From Smittia aterrima (Eukaryota; Arthropoda; Insecta; Diptera; Chironomidae): a stretch of DNA of 64,000 nucleotides. How positions within the stretch are numbered: position 1 is the stretch's first letter; the number at the start of each line of letters is the position of its first letter. The notes beneath the pieces were generated by a model, which was not told the origin of the DNA, did no database searches, and worked only from the letters and a program-made list of their open reading frames with translations. The stretch spans positions 15,283,537 to 15,347,536 of the forward strand of contig CP093829.1 in assembly GCA_033063855.1 (NCBI GenBank), written 5' to 3'. A program made the translations under genes and the position numbers. Positions 48,590 to 59,996 of this stretch are shown in pieces.

Positions 48590-50005
48590 ATGTTTTGGGG
48601 AGTCAGTGAAGCTCGTGATTTCTACGATGAGTTTGTCTTTGCTCTCAAGACAAAGCCGGAAAAGCTCGATATCCTTCTTTTCGGTTTGGGAGATCCTGGT
48701 CACATCTTGAAAACAATCGCCAAATTGCACAAGCATGAAGCTAAGGACGTTCAACTGAACTTTTATATCACTGAAGGATGTCCCGAGCTAATTGCCCGAG
48801 ATGTCTTGCTTCTCACCATCGCTCTCGAGAACGAAGAAAATCTCTCGATTAACGCGAAAACTCATTTGTTCGTTGACATTTTCGGTAACAGTTTGTTGAA
48901 CTCATCGTCGAGCATGTATTTGAATTCTAAAAGCGAGTGTCTCATAAAAATGATCACCGATAAGAATTTTGCAGGACGAACGATGCCGATTTTCAATTTC
49001 GACCATCTCAAGTACAAAGAACGGGATCAAATGGAGGTAAAAGTTTAAATTTTCATTGATTTCTGATATTTCTAAAATATTTTTTTAAAGATGGCGTTCA
49101 CATTCTGGAAGAATCAGATTGATCACATATACGACATTCAAAAGTATTGGGACGATCACAATCGGCAAAATCTGAAAGATCGTTACGATTATCGCGAAGG
49201 AGCCTTCGATTGGGATTTGCAAATGAGACTTCGCGAGAACGGAGCAAAGCAAATTTGTCCGCAAGAGTACAAACACTGGCGAGAAACAGGAATCGCTTTC
49301 GTTTTTCCAGAGTTCGAGTACACACTTCCGAACAAAACTTTTGCAATGGACTTGAGAAGAGTTGGTCAGCAATGGTTCCATCGCGGTTATGTCGGTGACA
49401 TGACTGTTGGTCCTTTTATTTCATTTGGAGTTGAATGTTCTGACGAAAAAATGCACAAATCGACTTTTGGAACAAATCAATGTCGATCAACGGATGTCAC
49501 TGAGAGAAATGTTTATGAACTGATGTGGGAAATTCAAAATCAACAGAGATTCGATCCAACGGTTGAAAAGAAAAACTTCCGAGCTTACGGAGCTGTTAAA
49601 CTTCAAAGCGATACTCTCGTCGCTCCACGAGAATTTGACGATGCCGGACTGAACCTCATAAAGTTTGACAAACCTTTGAAATCAATCGAAAATGTCCGAA
49701 TTAATTTCCTATCTGCCGAAGACATTCTTAACATGCAACAGAAGCACCAGTTCCAAGGAAAGTTCGATGTCGCTTTTATTGCTCACAATTACTTCACTTT
49801 ACTAAAAGAAGATTTTGGAAAAGTTCTCAATGATCAAGCCTTGTTGATGTTAGAGACCAAAAAATATTCAACCATGAAGCAAAGTGAAATCAACGAAAAT
49901 ATTCAAAGTTTAAAGGATTTCTGTAAACGACTTGAGCTTAAATCAACAACGAGCTCATCCTTGAATTTTGTGGCTTCGATCTTAAAATACAAGAAAACTC
50001 AATAA
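48590..50005 (+). CDS. Dnaaf3: Dynein axonemal assembly factor 3
   Basis: Exons 48590-49036 and 49091-50005 give 453 aa. Cytosolic factor needed to preassemble axonemal dynein arms; in flies such genes act in chordotonal cilia and sperm flagella. The start MFWGVSEARDF is the conserved DNAAF3 opening, followed by the methyltransferase-like DILLFGLGDPGHILKTIAKL and VQLNFYITEGCPELIARDVL, then the second domain with YDYREGAFDWDLQMRLRE and the WFHRGYVGDMTVGPFI motif. The frame is open 27 nt upstream of this ATG, but only from a non-ATG codon. It lies on the opposite strand to its tetraspan neighbours on both sides, so it is embedded in the array. Its stop codon lies inside an AATAAA hexamer. Confidence 0.92.
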
Positions 50006-50006
50006 A
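50001..50006 (+). promoter_or_regulatory. Poly(A) hexamer overlapping the Dnaaf3 stop codon
   Basis: AATAAA at 50001-50006 contains the TAA stop at 50003-50005. If used, the transcript would have a 3' UTR of only about 15-30 nt. I saw no equally good hexamer in the next 100 bases. Confidence 0.4.
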
Positions 50007-50434
50007 GTGGAATTTAATTGAATTATTGACGAGAATAGTTTTTCTGCTAGGAAAATTTTTCATGTTTTGATATTTAAAAGACCGAAAAGTCTTTTGCACA
50101 AGTCTTCCACCTTTAATTCACCTTATATAAATGACTATTTGTAAATAGGTCGTAGACACGCAAACATGAACTCGCCCTAGCCAAAAATATTATTACTGCT
50201 GTTCCGCGCGTTTGCATTCTGTCGTTGGTGTCGTAAATCTCGCGGTAAGCAGGAAAAATTTAATGAACATTTAGACGATGAGATTTTTTATTAAGATACT
50301 TTGAAAAAATTAGCAATTCTTAAAATAAAGTTTCAAACAGACAGCATTAGATTATTTTGTTTCATAGGAAGGTTTTTAAGGAAGCTTTGTGCTCAAGCAG
50401 AAATCAATAACTAATAAGGAAAATTGACAAAGGT

Positions 50435-51119
50435 TTAAGCTTTTAAATTTTGCAGATTTGATTCTGTCGCTGCTCCTTCCCGTTCTTCTCTGAATGTTGT
50501 GTAAAGTGAATGCAAAATCACAAAACTGTAAGCATAAGGAGCACCGTAAATCCATCCGACCACAGTTTCCCAAAGATTCATCGATAATATGCTGAGAAAG
50601 GCGAGAACGGCGATGATTGCCATCAAAATCATCAATGGTTGGATTTTTCGATGGTTTCGCTATCAAAAGAGGAAAATAATGTCAAAGTAAACTTTAACAC
50701 TTTCCTTACCGTTTGAGTCCCTTTGATGCACAAATATGAAATAAATGCGAAGGCCAGGGCAAATGCCGAAAGGAGAATCAAACCTCCGATAAGAACTAAA
50801 AAAAACAATTTAAATTGTAACTTTTGCAATTCTAATTGTGTTAACTTTTACAAGCTCGGATCGTTGTGCACGATTTTGTAAATTCTTCGGTTCCCTTCCA
50901 TTGTTTTGTTAAATCATCACAACTAGTAATGATGATACCGACGATGCCAATAACGTTGATGACAAGAAAAATGCAATAGCTGACGAGATTCACCCAACCA
51001 ATGACGAGACCTGAGTTGAAATTCAATAATATTAATTTTATGTCTTCTTGAGCTAATCGTAACGATGAACCTCCAGTCTCGAGCTTCCAGCAGCCAAAAA
51101 AGTTATCAACTTTAATCAT
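50435..51119 (-). CDS. Tetraspan membrane protein, array copy E
   Basis: Exons 51119-51071 (49 nt), 51010-50852, 50795-50710 (86 nt) and 50659-50435, 172 aa. It begins MIKVDNFFGCWKLETGG, a near-consensus signature. The loop after helix 1 carries TSCDDLTKQW and a second cysteine pair member (KSCTTIRA). KGTQT then RNHRKIQPLMI flank the phase-0 intron. The tail is FREEREGAATE after helix 4. It has the clearest core promoter of the array: an initiator TCAGTT (A at 51202) with AGACA at +28 to +32, giving an 83-nt leader. Confidence 0.87.
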
Positions 51120-51170
51120 TTTGCACTTTTAATTTATAGGAACTTGGACGTTTAGATTTCTAATAGTCCT

Positions 51171-51204
51171 TGTCTTGTCCTGTCGGTGGTTAGAGCTAAA
51201 CTGA
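51171..51204 (-). promoter_or_regulatory. Initiator plus downstream promoter element of copy E
   Basis: TCAGTT (51204-51199) matches the arthropod initiator TCAKTY. AGACA at 51175-51171 falls at +28 to +32 and matches the DPE consensus RGWYV. There is no TATA box upstream. The bases around the initiator (ACTGAAAGTGAAAAT on the plus strand) recur upstream of the solo exon at 52.6 kb. Confidence 0.5.
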
Positions 51205-52544
51205 AAGTGAAAATTATAAAGAAGAGAAACCTCGCGAGAAGCGTGAAAACCATTTTCTCTTCGTTGAAATATTTTCTATTTTTCTCTTTTTGTATTTCTA
51301 AATACAAATAAAAATTCTAATTCAATATTTTAGTTTAAGGCTTTCGAATCGAAAGTTTCGATTATTGTTAAATGAACTTTGTTATTGTTCATACACCAGA
51401 TAAATCTTTTGAGACATCTCAGAGCTCATAAAGCTTTGCAATTTTCTGCCCGAAAATTAGAAACTTCCAAAAATAGGGACTTTACATGTCACACACCGGA
51501 CTTGATTGTGCCCTGTATGATTTTGAAGTATCGGTGAATGTAGTTTCGCTCTTATTTTATTATAAAACTTGTGAAAAGATGTAAAAAGAATTAATGAATA
51601 TATTTCAGTTTGATTAACTTTGATTTGTTGATAAGTAATTTTCAATATAATGAAACGAATACACGGATTTTAGAGATGATCAAATCTGCTTCACCTGTTG
51701 CCAGCCCCATTATGCCTTTTCTCCTTCAAAATGAGTTTAGATTTGAAGTCGAATTAATGTTATATTCACTTTCCGAGTTTCATAGCTCCTAAGCACATAA
51801 TTGAAATTCTCTTTATTTTTTAAAGAAAATCTATTTATTTCAAACAGAAATTCTATTTATTTTCTATGTATTTTCAATATAAAAAGTTGTTGTTATTGTT
51901 GTCAATACCTGGTTCGGCAGCAAGCTGGCGAGACCATCAAACCTCCGCTTCCTTTCTGGTCAGCATAGTCACAAACGGATTCATGTTATGCTGATTAAAT
52001 AGAAGGGGCTTCATTGGTTATTGTCTGAGATGTCTAGCGACTTCCCTGGGACGGTATTGTCTTACTAATTCAGATTATGAGTCTGATTTTTCAGAGTTAA
52101 GAGAAGAGGGGAGTTGTATGGGGCTAAGAAGGGGGAGTTGTGTGAGCAATGTGTTGTCAGTTGAAGTTTTTGTAGTCATAGGATTCCACTGGCTATTGTT
52201 GTACATCGTTGAACTAAGCTTGCTGATATTGTTATGCGTATCGCGTCATTTCTTTCAGAAAATCAGCTTTTCATGTTTGCCTTATTGTAGAGTCAAAGAA
52301 TAGTAATTTAGTATAAATTTTTTATTTGTAGTCCAGTGAGGCAACTATAAAACGTAACGACATAGAACTTTGACGCAACGGGTTTCAACAAAAATTCCAT
52401 TGAAAATCTATATGGTTTTTATAAAAAAATCTATTAATTTTCTATTGAAAACAGATGCAAATCCTATAAATTTTATTATATATTTTATTTTTATAGATTT
52501 TCGTGATATGTATAGATCCAAGTTAATTGTTTGAAACCACAAAC
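51205..52544. other. Spacer between copy E and the solo exon
   Basis: No tetraspan exon 2-4 remnants are visible on the minus strand. Positions about 51905-52310 are distinctly less AT-rich than the flanks and contain an imperfect tandem pair of about 20 bp near 52103-52145 (AGGGGAGTTGTATGGG and AGGGGGAGTTGTGTGAG). The 61-codon plus-strand frame there is unrecognised. Confidence 0.4.
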
Positions 52545-52584
52545 CTCCAGTCTCAAGCTTTAAGCAGCAAAGAAATTTATTCAT
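52545..52584 (-). pseudogene. Solo first exon of a tetraspan gene
   Basis: Encodes MNKFLCCLKLETGG followed by a donor (GTTTGT) in the same phase as copies E, G, J and K. No matching exons follow in the 1.4 kb downstream. Upstream it keeps the initiator context of copy E (TCAGTT, A at 52644) but not the DPE. Likely the remnant of a copy that lost its body. Confidence 0.6.
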
Positions 52585-53946
52585 TTTGAACTTTCAATAA
52601 TTAGTTGGTTAATAGTTCTCCTCTGCTTCGGTTGAGGCTGAACTGAAAGTGAAAATGAAACAAGGGCTTCAGAATCTGAAGTTCAGAGAAAAAACGTGTT
52701 TGATTTGTAAATTCGAACTTTCGATTAGATTCGTTTACAATAATTTTGTAAATTTCCAGACTACTTCGATATTTTAGGCTCTTTGGAATAAATTGAAATA
52801 TTTAAAAGGACTTACAAAAATGGATTCACAACAAAATTTAACTTTAATTTCCTTCGAACACGTTGACGATCGACAAAAAACTGTTAGTAAAATGCGTTGG
52901 ATTAGAATTTGCTCCACAATCGCTGACTTCTCTCTTTTGTCTCAATAAACCTTCTGTTGACCGTCAGCGGGTCGACTCGCTATGGTTCCCAAGGCTGGAA
53001 CAAGATTTGTAATCCCAAAACGATGCTGTTGATTTCACAATGTTTTTATTCAAAAGCGTTAGATGAATTTGACGGGTGATTCAATAGTTTGTCAATACGT
53101 TTGAAGGGATTTAAATCTAAAATAAAGAATTTTAAATACATTTGGCGAGATAGATAAACACAATGCTTTACCGCTTGTCTGCCTTGCTTTTCGTCGGGTT
53201 CAAACTCAATGCTTCGTATGACGATTCACGTTTTAAGAGATCTAATGAAAGTTTGTTATGAGCGATTGCGAATCGAACGATAAGAAATTTATACCTGACG
53301 GTTTTTGACCGACGCGTCGAGTAATTACGCTTCAGACAACTGTTTTCGGGTCGAGTTTGACAATCAACTAAAAATGAAATGTTTTAGGAATTGATCGTGA
53401 AGTTTGATCATCTTTCTCACTTGAATTGATTTCTGTCTCGATTGTGACGAGGACTTTCCACTAGTGGTTAATGATTCCGGTTGAGGTTTCTCTAGTCTAA
53501 GGGAAGTTTGCGTTAAATTTCGATCTGGTTTGAAAGTAATTTATTTCTTACGAAATATCAGACGCACGTCCGTCTTCTCCGAAGGTTTAGTGTGAAAGAC
53601 CGATTTGAGAGAGGATCGCGAGTGAGAGAGGGAGATTAGGGGTGAAATGGTTCGATTTCGCATATTGCCGACTTTCATATTTCGCATTGAGTTTGCTTCC
53701 GTTACAAATGATTTAATTTTATGATAAGTTCAAGATTCGCAAGATATTTTAATTTCAATTGTCAATCGCGATATTGACTAAAGTTTACTCTAAGCGTCCC
53801 TAAGTGACACCTTCTCAAAAATATTGAATAAAATGTACACTACTCGCTTTAAAAATTATTTTTACAACATTGAATATCTTTATTTATTTCACATGCTTTA
53901 AGCTCTGAAGCTTTTTTTAACGTGAACATCTTCGTTTGGTTCATTT
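52585..53946. other. 1.4 kb spacer between solo exon and copy G
   Basis: No recognisable gene. 52.95-53.65 kb is less AT-rich than the flanks and could be an old insertion. AATAAA signals for copy G lie at about 53884-53879 on the minus strand. Confidence 0.35.
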
Positions 53947-54668
53947 TTACGCTTTGGACACTGGATCGTTGTAGAAAGCTGTGAAACCTTTCTCGCCTTC
54001 TCCCTTGAGTTGATCGTGAAGTGAAATAAGGACAATGAATTCATATCCGTAGAGAACAAGTCGCGAAATTGCGGAGATGGCTGTTTCAAGCATTCCCAAC
54101 CGAATAAAACGGACAATGCTCATAAATGTTAGGATCATCATTATTGCCACGCCGATCATCAAAGGCTTAACTAGTTTATGATTTCTCTAAAAATAAATGT
54201 TTTAAATTAAAGTTTCAAACGGAAAATGTTACTCACTGTCTTAGATCCTTTGATGCAAAGATTTCCCAAGTAGGCTAATATTCCGTTGACTGATGCTATG
54301 AGCAGTAATCCAAATAGCAAGACTGAAAAATTAAGAGTTTATCTCAGGTCAACAAATAAATTTTTTTAACTCTCTCACTTCCTCGGGTAAGTCCACAGAC
54401 GAAACTGAATTTTGCGTCGTTTAAATTACTATTCTCTTCCATCAACCTCTTCAAGTCACTGCAGTCGTAAACACACAAGAAAACAAATAAAACGAAGCAC
54501 GAAATAGAAACGAGTGAGTTGACCGCCAAGTGATACCAACCGATGATTGTGCCTAACAGAAAAGTCACAAAATCATTTTGATATTTGATAATTCAATTAT
54601 CAAAATTGATTAGAATCACCTCCCGTCTCTAGTTTTGCACAACCCAAAAAACTTTTGGCCTTGATCAT
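53947..54668 (-). CDS. Tetraspan membrane protein, array copy G
   Basis: Exons 54668-54620 (49 nt), 54552-54379 (174 nt), 54322-54237 (86 nt) and 54186-53947, 182 aa. The start is MIKAKSFLGCAKLETGG, followed by GTIIGWYHLAV in helix 1. The loop has the paired cysteines seen in copy K (YDCSDLKRLM and FVCGLTRG). Helix 2 ends in GNLCIKGSKT, and the last exon opens RNHKLVKPLMIG. The tail is KGEGEKGFTAFYNDPVSKA, aligning with copy K's ERGFNPQYHQPGSKV, so G and K are close relatives despite lying on opposite strands. Confidence 0.88.
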
Positions 54669-55021
54669 TTTAGCAAGAAAATGTTTGATAGCGAATGTCG
54701 AAACCTTTATAGCAAACTTTCATGCAATGCAGTGCAAATTTATAAAGAAATTATTTTGCTGTGAATTTTGCAAATGCTCCAAGTCGACTACTTTTACCGA
54801 AAAAAAAGTTATTAAAAAACACGATAAGTGAAGATTTTGTTTTTGTTTTCGTCAATTCACTCTCGTTCTCTCAGAATTCCAATGTTATGTCCGCTTTCGA
54901 TGTATTTGTGGATGATCGGGCTTAACATTTCTTCCATTGCAAGCGCTGGCTTCGCTTAAGAGCTAACAGCAGATCATAAGACATCATTTGGTTTTTCGTC
55001 TGCATTATATTGTAACTAAAT

Positions 55022-55320
55022 GACAAGAACAAACCGTTAAAAAGGTTTCCATGTTGAATTTATTGAAAATTCCTTTAATTCTCGCAAGTTCTGAGTCATC
55101 ACCAACATCAATTGAATGCTCTTCCTGTCAATCACTAGCACCTCATACCACTTAATGTCATAAATGGCAGCAGAAAGTTCATTGATTTTGTCGAGAACTC
55201 GTTGTCTAAGCCAGCAAATCACGAAAAATTGAGTCAATTGCGTGGGGATCACGTTTTCGAATATTTTTTCTTTCCAATGCAAACTTTCGCTGAAGACAAA
55301 GTCTCGATGAAAAACCAAAG
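55022..55320 (-). pseudogene. Odorant-receptor fragment (copy 1)
   Basis: A 93-codon frame with QFFVICWLRQRVLDKINELS and AAIYDIKWYEV...DRKSIQLMLVMTQN, the pattern of the C-terminal helices of insect 7-TM odorant receptors. Upstream of IPTQLTQ the sequence loses similarity, and at the 3' side the frame slips relative to the 61.8 kb copy, ending early in TAA. No other receptor exons are nearby. 55022-55250 matches 61814-62028 closely. Confidence 0.65.
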
Positions 55321-55671
55321 TAATTTTGCCAACAAGTAAACTTCTTGATTCTCAAAATATTTCACTGCTCGTCGACACACCTTAACAATTTTCACCTTTT
55401 CGGTTGAAGTTTCACTGATGACTAAACTAAATTCTCAGCTCTTTGATTGACAATTGACGAAATATATTTCAATTCGATCATGTGGCTCAATCAATGCAGT
55501 TTACTTAACATTGTATAGTCGACACGATATTAAAATGAATCCTGTGATGTATAAAAATTTAATTTCCTTCGTATGAATCTGAATGTCACAACAAATATTT
55601 AATTAAAGGTCACAAATGTTCCAGGTGAAAAGAATATGAAAACTTTCGAGGAAGTGATATTGAGAGATTTG

Positions 55672-57329
55672 TTAAAAACGTTGTACAAACAACGCTCCAT
55701 ATTCTTGTACAGTCGCAGTTGCTCCATCAACAGGATCATCGGAAGGAGTTGGATGCCCAGATGGAATTTTAATGAAAAAGTTTTGAATAATCGTCGTACA
55801 AAACAAGAATAAATTGCTTCTAGCTAGTGACTCGCCCATGCAACGACGTTTTCCTAAAGCGAATGGGAAATGTTGTGCAGGAATCGATATTTTCCCGCTG
55901 TCATCAAGGAAATTGTTTGGGTCAAACGCGAACGGGTTCTTTATGTACTTCTGATCAAGAAGATTTCCCGACAGCATCGCAATAACCATAGTATCCTTCG
56001 GAATATTGTAGCCACTTAAAGTTGTGTCCTTCACAGCTCGATGAGCGATGCCGCACGTGTTGCTCATAAATATTCGAATTCCTTCCATAACAACGGCTTC
56101 GCAGTAGGGCATGCTAAAAGAAAAGTTCAAATTTAATTGCGTTAATATTTTAAAATGTCATATGTACTTAGTTCTATCTTCAAGTGTCGGAAATCGGTTG
56201 TGTCCAATTACTCGGTCGATTTCCTCTCTTGCTTTTCTTTGAATCTCAGGATTTCGAACCATGTGAAGGAAGATGAAGTTGAGAGATTTGTTTGTTGTTT
56301 CTGTTCCAGCTATGAACATGTCAAGGCAATTTGCCAATAATTGTAACTCGCTAAATGATTCATCAACATTTTCATCTTCTGAATAAAGAACTTGGAGATA
56401 AGCGTCAATGAGATCACGTGGCTCATCAGATTTTTTGAAAATTTTCTTGTGATTTTCTACTTCACGTCGTATGAACCTAAAAAGACGAATTCAGAAAAGT
56501 TCTTATTTAGTTAAGCATCTCACTTGTGAAATTCATTATGACTTGAAACAAATTCATTATATCCAGAAGCTTTGGGAGCAATGAATCGAAGGATGGGAAA
56601 GTGTGAAAACGGAGCGCCCATCATGTCGACATTTTTAAGTAATTCAGTCAAAAGATGCTTAAGAACGTTCATGTCCTTGTCATCGGAATCGTATCTTATG
56701 CCTGCCATCATAAGCCAAAGAGTGTTTAGGATGTAGATCGTGAAATGCTCAGTCATCGAGACTTTAATAGATTTTCCACCATTCTCAGCAATGAGCTTTT
56801 TGATATCATTTATACAAAACTCAGCTTCGTTTTCGCATATTTCTCGCATTCCCTTACGAGCATAGCCAAAGTTTTTCAAATGCTTTTGAACAAAGCGACG
56901 TTGTATTTGCCAGAAATCTGAAATCGAAGGAAGAAATTATTGTAAAATCCTATAAACACATGACGAACCTCCATCCGTGAAAATAAGTCCTCGCCTCAAA
57001 TTCCAAGTTCTCGTCTCATAGAATATTCCTTTTGGACGTCCATCCAAGTCTGAATTTGAAGCCATTTCAATTAAGGATTCAGTTGATATAGCAAAGACAA
57101 CTTTCTCTTTGCCAACTTTGAATCCAATCACATTTTCGGCTCCAGGAGTTTGCTCGGAAATTTTTTGAATTCCTTTTATCAACATTCCAGTTTCTTTTCG
57201 ACTTTTTGCTATACTCAACGCGCTTCCGATCACGGGAAGCCATATTGGACCTTCAGGAAAATTTCTCGGTTTTCTCATGGAAAGTCCAACGAGGCACACA
57301 ATCAGGATCACAATTAAAACAACTATCAT
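55672..57329 (-). CDS. Cytochrome P450, CYP2 clan
   Basis: Exons 57329-56969, 56917-56524, 56476-56168 and 56113-55672 give 501 aa, a normal microsomal P450 length. N-terminal membrane anchor (MIVVLIVILIVCLVGLSM), then the proline-rich hinge (RNFPEGPIWLPVIGS). DGDFWQIQRRF spans the first intron and matches the CYP2-clan C-helix motif (Trp...Arg-Arg). I-helix AGTETTNKSL, ExxR at 365-368 (EGIR) and the heme loop FALGKRRCMGESLA with the thiolate C446. CYP303-305 type proteins are the likeliest relatives, but I cannot assign a subfamily or substrate. A minus-strand TATAAAG at 57420-57414 could be its promoter. It sits between the minus- and plus-strand halves of the tetraspan array. Confidence 0.92.
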
Positions 57330-57413
57330 TTCTAGTTAGAAAATAAAGCTTTGTACAGCTTTGAATGAAAATGAACTTGGAGATCGCGATGCAACAACGA
57401 ATCTAAACGATAG

Positions 57414-57420
57414 CTTTATA
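57414..57420 (-). promoter_or_regulatory. Possible TATA box of the P450 gene
   Basis: TATAAAG on the minus strand, 85 nt before the start codon, leaving room for a leader of about 55 nt. Confidence 0.35.
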
Positions 57421-57936
57421 TGTTTCAGTTTTAAATAGAAAACTTTTTAACTGTTTCGATGTTTCCTCATTCTATTTGAAATATGTCACCCAAAAAAGGA
57501 ACTACAATGTAACGATGGGGTCAGTAGTCGAATTCCCCATAAATGATTCATAGGAAATTCTCGCTCTCGTCAAATTCTCGCCATTTACGCAATTTTCAGA
57601 AAAAAAAGAGAAGGAAAATACATTGACTGAGAGCGTAAAAGAAAATTTTGTTCTACTCATCATATTCTCCACGACGGTTTCACTGTACGAATGTCGTTCA
57701 TCGCGAACCGGCTTCTTAAATAAAAAAGTTTTTCTAAAATGCATTTCATCGCAGAGAATCGTCCCAAGGTTTGATTTACATTTATTGAGCCATTAATTTG
57801 AAGTGAAAACATTGAGAAATTTTCTAAGATTGTGAATATAAGAAGTTTTTTCAATGGCGACACAAAGTCGCTTAAAGTCTTGTTAACTTGAGAGATGAAA
57901 AAATCGATAACAAATTAATAAAATTTCTTGCAGAAA

Positions 57937-58661
57937 ATGATTCGAGTTGAAAAGTTTCTCTGCTGCCTTGAACTAGAGACAGGAGGATTCGTCATTGGAT
58001 ACAGTTTTCTACTGACATTATTCATTTGCCTTCTCTTCTCTTTATATTGGTTAATTGCTGCGATGTTCATATCGAGCTGCGAGGACATTAAAGAGCAAAT
58101 CCACAATGAGTAGTTTTACCTCAAAATATTTTAGAACTTTCTAAAACTTTTATTTATTTTCAAAGGCTTAAGAAAATCATGGAATCAGAGTACCAAAAGG
58201 GAAGACTTCATATAACCGAGGAGAAGTGCAATATCGACAAAACAGGTAAAAATTGAGACTATTTTATAGACAATTGATTTAAACATCTCTTTTAAGGCAT
58301 GATCATCGGTTATCTGGTTTTGATTCTCTGTGTTTGCCTACACGCTTATTGCTCGTGGCTTCTAGTTCAAGGAACGAGAACGGTAACCTTTATTATTGAA
58401 ACACTTTCTTTCGATTTAATATCCCTTTTTCAGCGGAGCTACAATACAGTTAAGCCAATGATGATTTTCTTGGCAATCGATATTGCTTTAACAGTATTGG
58501 ACCTTGTGACTTTCTCATTTGAAGGATTCGGAGGAGCTATCAGAGATTTAGTCATTTGTGTATATTGTTTCATAGTTGTCTACTCTTTATTCAAGAAATT
58601 CCGAGAAGAACATGATCCTAGCAATGATGTTAAGTATTTGAACTCAGCCGAAAAAGTTTAG
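57937..58661 (+). CDS. Tetraspan membrane protein, array copy I
   Basis: Exons 57937-58109, 58166-58245, 58297-58382 (86 nt) and 58434-58661, 188 aa. The signature MIRVEKFLCCLELETGG runs directly into helix 1 (FVIGYSFLL) with no intron, but an additional intron (58110-58165) splits the loop after SSCEDIKEQIHNE instead. The second cysteine of the loop is in EEKCNIDKTG. VQGTRT then RSYNTVKPMMI flank the phase-0 intron. The tail is KKFREEHDPSNDVKYL. An AG directly before AAAATG suggests an intron in the 5' UTR. Poly(A) signal 58711-58716. First of three plus-strand copies. Confidence 0.84.
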
Positions 58662-59313
58662 AATGACATTCCGAATGTCAAACAAAAAATGACAATATAT
58701 CTAAACCATTTCAATAAATTCCATTGATTGTTTTAATTACTTGCTTCATTATTCCCAATTTAAAAATAATGAAATATATCGAATTTCATGAAAATATTTA
58801 GATTTTATTAAACAAAGACTTTGTTATTGTTACAAACTTAGCAATATCATATTCAGAATATGACGAGAGAAATTCCGAGAAAGATTTTCAGCCTTGAATA
58901 AAATTCTTGAAATCATTTTTGATTATAAAATATTTTTTTTACCGAAATTGCCTAAAGAAAACTAAATGTCTTTTTTGACGAAGTCAAAAAACTTGAAGTC
59001 AAATATGAAATCGTTTTAATGCTGAAGCGATGAAGCGATCAGCAGTGATGTTTTGATCATCACGAGAGAGAGCTAAAACACGTGTTGGAATAATTATCTC
59101 ATCTCTCGGAAACTTTTAGTCTCACGTTGATAGTCTTCAAGCTTGGTTGAGTTGTTGAAGAGCTTTTTGTGATTTTTCCAGTTTTGACGAAAACAAACAA
59201 AAAGAAGAAATCGACAAGCTATTCAAGTTAGACCTTGTAACTCTCGATGCAAATACAACAACTTCCTCTGACTGTGATACTTTTGATTAAAACTTTTAGA
59301 AAACTTATCTAGA
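58662..59313. other. Spacer between copies I and J
   Basis: Contains the poly(A) signal of copy I (58711-58716) and presumably the promoter of copy J. No coding remnant seen. Confidence 0.35.
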
Positions 59314-59996
59314 ATGTTCAGATTGAAGAGATTTTTGCTGATTTTTAAACTCGAAACTGGAGGTTTGTTAACAAGTTTTAAACTTCAATATTAATCGGGT
59401 AAAGCAAAAAAAAATATCATCAGGTTTCGTCATCGGTTGGATTGGTTTGTTGGTTGACTTTATCGGATTCGTGTCATCTTTTGTTTCTCTCCTGGCGCTG
59501 AGCATTTTTGGATGCGACAGTATTGAGAAGGTTGTCAACTCGAGCAAGATTCATTATCATGGAGACTTCTGGAAGGATTGCCAAAAAGGGCGTGGAAGTA
59601 AATATGAGAATTAAAATATTGACAAAATTAACTAAAACATTCGATTCGCAGTTTTAATTGGACTTTTGGTACTTTCCACATTGATCACTGCGGCATTTGT
59701 TTTCATGTCATGGCTTCTCATCAAAGGAACTCACAACGTAAGCAAAGCTTTGTTTAGTTTTTCTGAGAGTGAAAAGAATTTTTTATTTTTAGCGAAATCA
59801 CTTCCAAGTGAAACCGGCAATGATAACTAAAGGAGTTATCTCAATTCTCTCGTTCTTGAGCATTCTGACTTTGAGACCTCGCGGAATGATCTCAGGTGTA
59901 GTCAACGGATTCTTCTTTGCATACCAGTATTGGGTACTTTACTCACTTTTCTCTAAATTTCGATATGAGAGGAAACATGGATCTAATCGAAATTAA
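59314..59996 (+). CDS. Tetraspan membrane protein, array copy J
   Basis: Exons 59314-59362 (49 nt), 59424-59597 (174 nt), 59652-59737 (86 nt) and 59793-59996, 170 aa. The start MFRLKRFLLIFKLETGG keeps the Lys-Leu-Glu-Thr-Gly-Gly block but has Ile-Phe in place of Gly-Cys. Loop cysteines are FGCDSIEKV and KDCQKGRG. The box before the phase-0 intron is IKGTHN and after it RNHFQVKPAMI. The tail is shorter than in K (RYERKHGSNRN). All junctions keep frame. Confidence 0.87.
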
